This document shows, piece after piece, positions 58,832 to 64,000 of a stretch of DNA of 64,000 nucleotides; the stretch's first letter is position 1; every line of letters starts with the position of its first letter. Origin of the DNA: Caldalkalibacillus thermarum (GTDB taxonomy: Bacteria; Bacillota; Bacilli; Caldalkalibacillales; Caldalkalibacillaceae); contig NZ_BMKZ01000017.1 of the NCBI RefSeq assembly GCF_014644735.1, forward strand, positions 1-64,000, read 5' to 3'. The position numbers and the translations under genes are program-made. Under the pieces are notes generated by a model. The model saw nothing but the letters and a program-made list of their open reading frames with translations, did no database searches and was not told the DNA's origin.

Positions 58832-59560
58832 TTATCGGTACCTTTGCCAGCTTTCAATAAACACCGGCTCTCCATCCCTTATCGTATAAGGAAACGAGTG
58901 TGCAGGCACAAAAGGAGAAATATCCGTCAGCACAAAGCGGATATCCTCCCCTTCTTCCAGCTGGTCTACATCCTCCCTGTTTTGTAAAGCCTGGTATAAA
59001 TCAATGCGGTAGTCTATCCCAACCTGCCCCCTCTGATCAACAATAAGTGGCAAGAATTGTTGGGAATACGGGCTTTCCACTGTAGGAGGGCTTTTCAAGC
59101 CCAGCTGTTTATAGTCAAGGGTAAAATAGCCGCCTTCCAGCATTTGATCAACCGGCAAATAGGGATTGCGGCTCAAATAGTGATTTACCCGTCTCTGCAA
59201 TTCAGCAACCTTCTGGGTTAACCTGAGATCGATCAGCTTCACTTCCGGATCTGTCTCCACATTGATCAGGACATAACGGTAATGGCCTCCCCCTTCAAAT
59301 GAATTGGCGGGAGGTTCGCTCATATAACGGGGAATCAATTTGCTAAAGTCGATGACATATTTGTGGTAAATTGGAGTATCCGCTTCAGTGTTATAAATGG
59401 GAAGCACCCCAGTGTCTGCCCGGAACTGGTCTACACTTTGTTGCACAGCCTCTATTTGTACCGGATGGGGAGGTGCATTTTTTAGTTTGTGTTCATAGGG
59501 ATACATGCAACCGCTGAGCAGTAAGACAAACAGCAGGAGAAGCATGTGTTTGGCCTTCAT
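58832..59560 (-). CDS. yphF: YphF-like lipoprotein (DUF3939-type)
   Basis: The 242-residue protein starts at the ATG with GGGAGG seven bases upstream. The signal peptide KAKHMLLLLFVLLLSGC ends in the lipobox LLSGC. The outside part includes HPVQIEAVQQSVDQFRADTGVLPIYNTEAD and PYLPVDQMLEGGYFTLDYKQLGLKSPP, a style seen in YphF proteins next to spoIVA in Bacillus. Anchored on the outer face of the membrane; function unknown. Confidence 0.75.
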   Translation of the reverse strand: MKAKHMLLLLFVLLLSGCMYPYEHKLKNAPPHPVQIEAVQQSVDQFRADTGVLPIYNTEADTPIYHKYVIDFSKLIPRYMSEPPANSFEGGGHYRYVLINVETDPEVKLIDLRLTQKVAELQRRVNHYLSRNPYLPVDQMLEGGYFTLDYKQLGLKSPPTVESPYSQQFLPLIVDQRGQVGIDYRIDLYQALQNREDVDQLEEGEDIRFVLTDISPFVPAHSFPYTIRDGEPVFIESWQRYR

Positions 59561-59584
59561 CACAATCCCTCCCTGGCACATGCG

Positions 59585-59770
59585 TCAAATGGAGAAAATG
59601 ACAACCACAATCATTAACAAGGATAAGCCCAGTAACAGATAAGCGAATACGGACAGCAGGAATTTAAAAAAGCCTTTTAACTTTTTGCGCGCGGTCAAGA
59701 TAGAAATATTGGCGATAAACATGGTAATCATGGCCAAGAGGGCAATCAGCATTTTTGTTAACGGATCCAT
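59585..59770 (-). CDS. yphE: YphE-like small membrane protein (DUF2768)
   Basis: The 61-residue protein has two transmembrane helices (LIALLAMITMFIANISIL and FLLSVFAYLLLGLSLLMIVVV) separated by the basic TARKKLKGFFK. Its size and place beside yphF match DUF2768 proteins. A role in sporulation is often assumed but not shown. It lies 24 bases before the yphF start. Confidence 0.8.
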   Translation of the reverse strand: MDPLTKMLIALLAMITMFIANISILTARKKLKGFFKFLLSVFAYLLLGLSLLMIVVVIFSI

Positions 59771-59914
59771 CTTGTCAGGCTCACTCCTTTATCCCACCAC
59801 GTCATTATACCATACACAGGGGATGAACAGAACAAGTTGAATAGACATATGCTGCTATATACGTATGCTATATGCATGCTTATCCAGCCGATCCCAGTCA
59901 AGGAGATGAGTGTC

Positions 59915-60316
59915 TTGTCCAATCAGCGTCATTTTCAGCGTAACCAAACACCCGCCTCCCAGCAGTGGGCCCCTTCTCAAACGAGATCATTCCCTGATTT
60001 TTCCAACCAAATGCATCAAACCCTGGTTGAGTTAGAGCAGGCCATGAAAAATGTACACGATGCTGTTCAGCTCCTGCATCAGAGCGGCATCCTGCCGCTA
60101 TCTTCTCCCGGATCAAGCCAAAACCTGCTGGCCCAGCTGGCACAAGGGCTGAAACAAATTGATGTGCAACAAATCACGTCCTTGCTCCAATCTCCGTTTA
60201 TCCAGCGCATATTAACCGATCCGGACTTTTATCAGCTCTTTGTCCCTGACACAGGAAAAACACCTGGGACCCAGCCTAAATTCTATCCGCAATCAGACGA
60301 TGAAAAGCAAAACTAA
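59915..60316 (+). CDS. Unknown 133-residue protein
   Basis: The family is unknown. I start at the TTG at 59915 because AAGGAG lies nine bases before it; the frame is open further upstream without a site. The product opens with a disordered Gln- and Pro-rich stretch (SNQRHFQRNQTPASQQWAPS), then a helical part (MHQTLVELEQAMKNVHDAVQLLHQSG and QNLLAQLAQGLKQIDVQQITSLL), and a short Pro- and Asp-rich tail. The layout resembles small spore-associated Bacillus proteins. It converges with the PCYCGC lipoprotein gene. Confidence 0.55.
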   Translation: MSNQRHFQRNQTPASQQWAPSQTRSFPDFSNQMHQTLVELEQAMKNVHDAVQLLHQSGILPLSSPGSSQNLLAQLAQGLKQIDVQQITSLLQSPFIQRILTDPDFYQLFVPDTGKTPGTQPKFYPQSDDEKQN

Positions 60317-60390
60317 AACCCCCGGCCAGCTATGATGGATCTTTCTGGGTTCCCCAATCAGGGGCCAAAGCCGGCAGGGGGCGTTCTGTT
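60310..60390. terminator. GC-rich inverted repeat between convergent genes, possible bidirectional terminator
   Basis: CCCCCGGCCAGC (from about 60321) is roughly complementary to GCCGGCAGGGGG (to about 60382), with an inner CCCC/GGGG hairpin. On the minus strand the arm is followed by TTTTAGTTTT. Confidence 0.5.
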
Positions 60391-60869
60391 TATGGGGTTT
60401 CTTCAGGTGGATATGGAGCAGGTGTTGGCTTCACCCCAAAACGGGAATAAGTGTCATCGATATAATCGCGAATCTCAGTTAAGGAGTAACCTTGTTCAAT
60501 TCCTTGTTGCACATCCAGTGCAATCTCAATGCAAATCCCTCATCCAGCACCATGACTGTCATAAACAATGATTTCCTCTGTACTTTTTTCTTCATCTATA
60601 AAACAGTTCAAATTGCTCTGGTGGTTATAAGGTTCCACGTCACATCCGCAATAACAGGGGATATACTTCAAAACATCTCTTGCTTCAGTAGCAAAAGCGT
60701 AGGCATGGGGAGCGTTGGGATACTGCCCGAAGACAAACTCGGGAAACTCATAAGTCTTGCCATCCAATTCAAAGGTGTGTGTGTCCGGCTTGTCTTGACA
60801 GCCGGTGAAGAGCATTAAGCTGACAAAAACTATCATGATCATACCTGCTTTGTAAAGTTTGGCAGCCAT
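60390..60869 (-). CDS. PCYCGC-motif lipoprotein with an in-frame TGA (candidate selenoprotein)
   Basis: From ATG 60869 (AGAGG seven bases upstream) a lipoprotein signal ends in the lipobox LFTGC (Cys24). The family motif PCYCGC and a second cysteine in LNCFI follow, then VYDSHGAG, and a TGA at 60542-60540. In this family (PF13798-type) the next residue is usually Cys, in a CxxC motif. The same frame continues GICIEIALDVQQGIEQGYSL, then TEIRDYIDDTYSRFGVKPTP and nine more residues to TAA at 60390, which matches a typical family C-terminus. With selenocysteine the product has 159 residues and the motif U-G-I-C; otherwise it stops at 109. It probably sits on the outer membrane face in a redox or metal role. 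That role is inference. Confidence 0.7.
60504..60529 (-). promoter_or_regulatory. SECIS-like hairpin after the in-frame TGA
   Basis: On the minus strand TTGCAC and GTGCAA form a perfect stem around the loop TGGAT. TTG and CAA extend it past a three-base bulge. The loop starts 22 bases after the TGA and has G at its second position, as bacterial SECIS elements tend to have. It lies within the coding frame. Confidence 0.5.
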
Positions 60870-60920
60870 ATCTATACCTCTTTCAGTCATATTTCCAGCT
60901 GTAGGTGCTGTTCACAAGGT

Positions 60921-60954
60921 CATTGTATTAGACTTATAAGGACATTGTATTAGA
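60921..60954. repeat. Two 12-bp direct repeats upstream of the PCYCGC gene
   Basis: CATTGTATTAGA at 60921-60932 recurs at 60943-60954, a 22-bp period of about two helical turns. On the minus strand both copies contain TACAAT, which could serve as a -10 element. It lies about 50-85 bases upstream of the gene and may be an operator or duplicated promoter. Confidence 0.6.
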
Positions 60955-61000
60955 ATGGAAAAGAAACGGCAAGCGTGTTCAAAAAATCGTAAGAAAATAA

Positions 61001-61039
61001 GGCTGCCCCGAGGGGTGGCAGCACCCTCTGGGGACAGCC
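61001..61039 (-). terminator. Intrinsic terminator of nrdJ
   Basis: GGCTG-CCCC (61001-61009) and GGGG-CAGCC (61030-61039) with an inner GAGGG/CCCTC helix, followed on the minus strand by TTATTTTC. Confidence 0.8.
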
Positions 61040-61083
61040 CTTCACAAAGATCTCGCCTGTTAACACATTTTCCTTGTTACAGT

Positions 61084-63669
61084 TTACAGCCCACATTTCA
61101 ACTGGGCACCGCAGTGATTGCACGTGTTGCAGCCGCCAATCTCTTCTACCGTTCCTTCGCGGCAAATGGGACATATCTCACCAATTTCAGCTCCATAGGT
61201 CACCTTGGTGGCTTTGACATCGGGAATGGTTTCGACCACATATTGCTTTTTGCTTTCTGCTTTTTCCCATTCTTCCAGAAGGGATTGATTGTCTTCAAAG
61301 GTCTGGTCTTCAGGCGTTAAGCTGAGCACTTGCGCGTCACGGGATCCGTCCACATAGACAGTTCCCCCTTTGGCTCCCCCTTTATGCAACCGCTCGTAAA
61401 TGGTTTGCACCTGTTGAACCGTGTATCCTTTTGGCGCATTGACTGTTTTGCTTAAGGAACTGTCCACCCAGCGTTGAATGACACACTGTACATCCGCATG
61501 CTGTTCTGGTGTCAAGTCCATGGCTGAGACAAACCATTCAGGCAGGTTATCAGGGTCAGCCTCAGGATGCTCGTTGAGATATTCTTGGACGATGTCAGCC
61601 TTCACTTCAATAAATTTGCCCAGCCGTCCCGAACGGTAATAAGTGAAGGAGTAGTAAGGCTCCAAACCTGTACTTACCCCGACCATCGTTCCTGTTGAAC
61701 CTGTGGGGGCAACCGTTAGCAAATGGGAATTGCGGATCCCGTATTTGAGGATATCCTGGCGGATATGTTCGGGCATCCGTTTCATGTAGCCGGTGTTAAT
61801 GAAGGCTTCCCTCAGCTTCCGGGTTTCTTCTTCAGTTTTACCGACCAAATAGGGGAAACTTCCCTTCTCTTTGGCCAGTTCAATGGATGTTTCATAAGCC
61901 GTGACGGCAATTGTTTCAAAAATTTTATCAACGATGCGGTTCCCTTCTTCAGACCCGTACACTTTTTCCATGTAAATCAAGGCGTCATGAAGCCCCATCA
62001 CTCCCATGCCGATGCGCCGCTCTCCTTTAGCTTGCTTCGTGTTCTCCTCCAGGAAATAGGGAGTGGCGTCAATCACATTATCTTGCATGCGCACACCAAT
62101 GCGGACCGTTTTCTTCAATTTTTCGTAATTAAATTGTTTGGTCTTTTTGTCCACCATTTGGGCCAAATTAATGGCAGCCAGGTTGCATACACTGTACGGT
62201 GCAAGGGGCTGTTCCCCACAGGGATTAGTAGCCACCACTTTCTGGCCATAGGCCTTGGCGTTGGTCATCTCATTGGCATTATCGATAAAAAAGATACCCG
62301 GCTCGCCCGAATAGGTGGCGCAGATGTTGATCAGCTTCCACAGTTCTCTTGCTTTAATCCGCTGATAGACACGGGTTTTGTAGCCCCGGGCTTCCCATTC
62401 TCTGACATCCCCCATTTTGTGCCATTCCCGATTGTAAATCTCCATCTCTTCGTCAGTCATGTTTTCAATGTCCGGAAAGCGCAACTCATACTCTTCATCC
62501 TTCTCCACGGCCTCCATAAACTCTTTGGTCAGGCAAACGGAGATGTTAGCCCCGGTGAGGAAGTCGGGTTGATGCACTTCATAAACACCGCCGTCAGCAA
62601 GTTTTTGTTCCACTTCTTCAATAATTTCCCGACTGAACGGAGATTCCTCCGCTTCCCTGTGAATAGCCAGGATCTTTTCATACATTTCCACTTCTGTCGG
62701 TTTAAGTGGGGTAAATTTCAATTTTTCTTTGGCTGCTTTTTTGATGCGCGGATCCTCAGCCTTTTCTATGATAAAGCGCAACACCCGCGGGTTTTGCATT
62801 TTGGAGACAATAAATTCAATAATATCAGGATGCCAGTCAGCCAGCATAATCATTTGGGCTCCCCGCCGGCTTCCCCCCTGCTCGACCAGATGGGTGAGCT
62901 TGGCAATATCATCCAGCCAGGACACAGAGCCGCTCGATTTACCGTTCACTCCTTTACATAAAGCACCCCTTGGCCGCAAGGTGGAGCCGTTGGTACCCAC
63001 TCCACCGCCACGGCTCATAATTTCCATCACTTTTTTGCGATGGTCGGCAATGCCTCCGCGGGAATCATGGGGAAAAGGCATCACATAACAATTAAACAAG
63101 GTGACGTCAATATTTGCTCCGGCTCCATAGAGGACCCGTCCAGCCGGAACAAAATTCATATTGACCAGTTCCTCATAAAATTCACGATAACACTTCTCTC
63201 TCTTGGCCGGGTCTGTTTCAACAGCAGAAAGTCCTGTCGCCACACGTTTGGCGATCTGCTCATAATAAATTTCCAGCGGTTTTTCCACCAGATCAAGGGA
63301 GACCTCTATAATGCCGGTTTCCATGGCTTGCGGATCTTCCAGCACACCGCGGAACGATTCATCCACGCATACTTTAGCTGTCCCTTTCTCCCGGTCAAAA
63401 TCCAGGACAAACCCGTACCCCCGGGCTGGAAACTTGGGATCCTCTTTGACCGTTAAAACAACAAAATCGCCTTTTTTCAGGGTGCGTTTTTCAATATCTT
63501 TAAAGGCATACCGGTCGAGCATCACAAGTCTGGATACCCCTTTTAAGGCACGGTGCATATCGGGGGTAACCGGATGAACCTGGGGAAACTGTTTGATATC
63601 CTCGTTCAACCGGTCAATATTGATCTGCATCTTTTCCCCTTGTGCCGTTGTGACTAGCGTGGTACTCAT
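61084..63669 (-). CDS. nrdJ: Adenosylcobalamin-dependent (class II) ribonucleotide reductase
   Basis: NrdJ makes deoxyribonucleotides with a B12 cofactor and needs neither oxygen nor a second subunit. From ATG 63669 (AAAGGAGG seven bases upstream) it has 861 residues. Visible are FNCYVMPFP (a redox Cys), GGGVGTNGSTLRP, ATNPCGEQPLAPYSVCNLAAINL with the active-site cysteines, and PTGSTGTMVG. The C-terminus has a cysteine-rich tail, CPICREGTVEEIGGCNTC and CGAQLKC, which may bind zinc and reduce the active site. Two NrdR-type boxes overlap its promoter. Confidence 0.96.
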   Translation of the reverse strand: MSTTLVTTAQGEKMQINIDRLNEDIKQFPQVHPVTPDMHRALKGVSRLVMLDRYAFKDIEKRTLKKGDFVVLTVKEDPKFPARGYGFVLDFDREKGTAKVCVDESFRGVLEDPQAMETGIIEVSLDLVEKPLEIYYEQIAKRVATGLSAVETDPAKREKCYREFYEELVNMNFVPAGRVLYGAGANIDVTLFNCYVMPFPHDSRGGIADHRKKVMEIMSRGGGVGTNGSTLRPRGALCKGVNGKSSGSVSWLDDIAKLTHLVEQGGSRRGAQMIMLADWHPDIIEFIVSKMQNPRVLRFIIEKAEDPRIKKAAKEKLKFTPLKPTEVEMYEKILAIHREAEESPFSREIIEEVEQKLADGGVYEVHQPDFLTGANISVCLTKEFMEAVEKDEEYELRFPDIENMTDEEMEIYNREWHKMGDVREWEARGYKTRVYQRIKARELWKLINICATYSGEPGIFFIDNANEMTNAKAYGQKVVATNPCGEQPLAPYSVCNLAAINLAQMVDKKTKQFNYEKLKKTVRIGVRMQDNVIDATPYFLEENTKQAKGERRIGMGVMGLHDALIYMEKVYGSEEGNRIVDKIFETIAVTAYETSIELAKEKGSFPYLVGKTEEETRKLREAFINTGYMKRMPEHIRQDILKYGIRNSHLLTVAPTGSTGTMVGVSTGLEPYYSFTYYRSGRLGKFIEVKADIVQEYLNEHPEADPDNLPEWFVSAMDLTPEQHADVQCVIQRWVDSSLSKTVNAPKGYTVQQVQTIYERLHKGGAKGGTVYVDGSRDAQVLSLTPEDQTFEDNQSLLEEWEKAESKKQYVVETIPDVKATKVTYGAEIGEICPICREGTVEEIGGCNTCNHCGAQLKCGL

Positions 63670-63785
63670 GAACAAGCCTCCTTTAATGTAAACAGATCGG
63701 AATAAATCAGTTGACTTTGGCATATCATTAGTAAATTATGTATAAATTCGTGTTGTATCATTACATTACCATAGTTTGACCCAAA

Positions 63786-63833
63786 ACACAATATATTGTG
63801 TACTCTTTTTTTATTCAATACTATATATTGATG
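63786..63833 (-). promoter_or_regulatory. nrdJ promoter with two NrdR-type boxes
   Basis: ACACAATATATTGTGT (63786-63801) is a perfect 16-bp palindrome and a full NrdR-type box. A second, weaker one (63818-63833, ATACTATATATTGATG) has its centre 32 bp away, about three helical turns. They cover -10 TATATT (63795-63790) and -35 TTGAAT (63818-63813), 17 bases apart. Upstream, 63834-64000 shows no gene and no cobalamin riboswitch pattern. Confidence 0.8.
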
Positions 63834-64000
63834 TGTGGATCATAAATTGTCTGTTTCGTCCACTCCTGAAATGATTCATTTTGGCTTCTTTAAGTCCCCT
63901 TTAGTCTGCCAATCTCCATTATGCTTCAATTTTCACATGATTTTATGCCTTGCATTTTTAAACTTTTTTATCCTGTGAGTGAATTGAGCGAATGACGGTT

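Noticed and set aside
61723-62961. 412-codon open frame on the plus strand
   Set aside because: It lies wholly inside nrdJ on the opposite strand, has no ribosome binding site and no family-like motifs.
63670-64000. Cobalamin riboswitch before the B12-dependent reductase
   Set aside because: None of the conserved cobalamin riboswitch strings could be found; NrdR boxes explain the region better.

Overview
The window looks like the chromosome of an aerobic, endospore-forming member of the Bacillaceae, possibly a thermophilic or alkaliphilic genus close to Caldalkalibacillus. This is inferred from protein style and gene order; no 16S gene is present. The gene order follows the Bacillus subtilis segment dnaD-asnS-aspB-ypmB ... 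panBCD-birA-cca-bshA-bshB1-mgsA-dapB-ypjC-ypjB-ypjA-qcrCBA-ypiF-ypiB-ypiA-aroA-tyrA-hisC-trpABFCDE-aroB-aroC-cheR-ndk-hepT-menG-hepS-mtrB-folE-hbs-spoIVA. Almost everything is on the minus strand. Spore genes (spoIVA, ypjB), bacillithiol synthesis genes, menaquinone genes and a menaquinol:cytochrome c reductase all fit this lineage.

Layout: 1-7.5 kb holds a methyltransferase, a YyaL-type protein and topoisomerase IV (parE-parC). 7.9-13.5 kb holds ispG, a small unknown gene, nth, dnaD, asnS and aspB. 13.6-21 kb is accessory: a short FtsH-like membrane protease with a membrane-anchored partner, ypmB, a lipoprotein, a 59-residue gene with a forespore-type promoter, mtaD, and a TPR protein paired with a metallo-beta-lactamase-fold protein that has lost its metal ligands. 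21-29 kb holds panBCD with a structured leader, birA, cca, bshA, bshB1, mgsA and dapB. 29-38 kb holds a YitT protein, a YugP-like peptidase, ypjB, ypjA, qcrABC, ypiF, ypiB, an unknown gene and ypiA. 38.5-51 kb is the aromatic supra-operon aroC-aroB-trpEDCFBA-hisC-tyrA-aroA, without aroH. 51-59.8 kb holds cheR, ndk, the heptaprenyl/menaquinone genes, mtrB-folE, hbs, spoIVA and yphF/yphE. 59.8-64 kb holds two unknown genes and the B12-dependent ribonucleotide reductase.

Regulation can be read directly in several places. The trp leader has a 64-base run of NAG triplets (the TRAP site), an attenuator, an antiterminator and a hairpin that masks the trpE ribosome binding site; the TRAP gene mtrB itself lies 7 kb away. 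The nrdJ promoter carries two NrdR-type boxes 32 bp apart. panBCD follows a promoter, about 220 bases of foldable RNA and an intrinsic terminator.

The most striking observation is at 60390-60869. A PCYCGC-motif lipoprotein has an in-frame TGA exactly where the family has the first cysteine of its C-terminal CxxC motif. The same frame then continues for 49 family-like codons, and a hairpin resembling a bacterial SECIS lies 22 bases after the TGA. This is either a selenocysteine protein with a UxxC motif or a remarkably placed nonsense mutation; whether the genome has selA, selB, selC and selD would decide.
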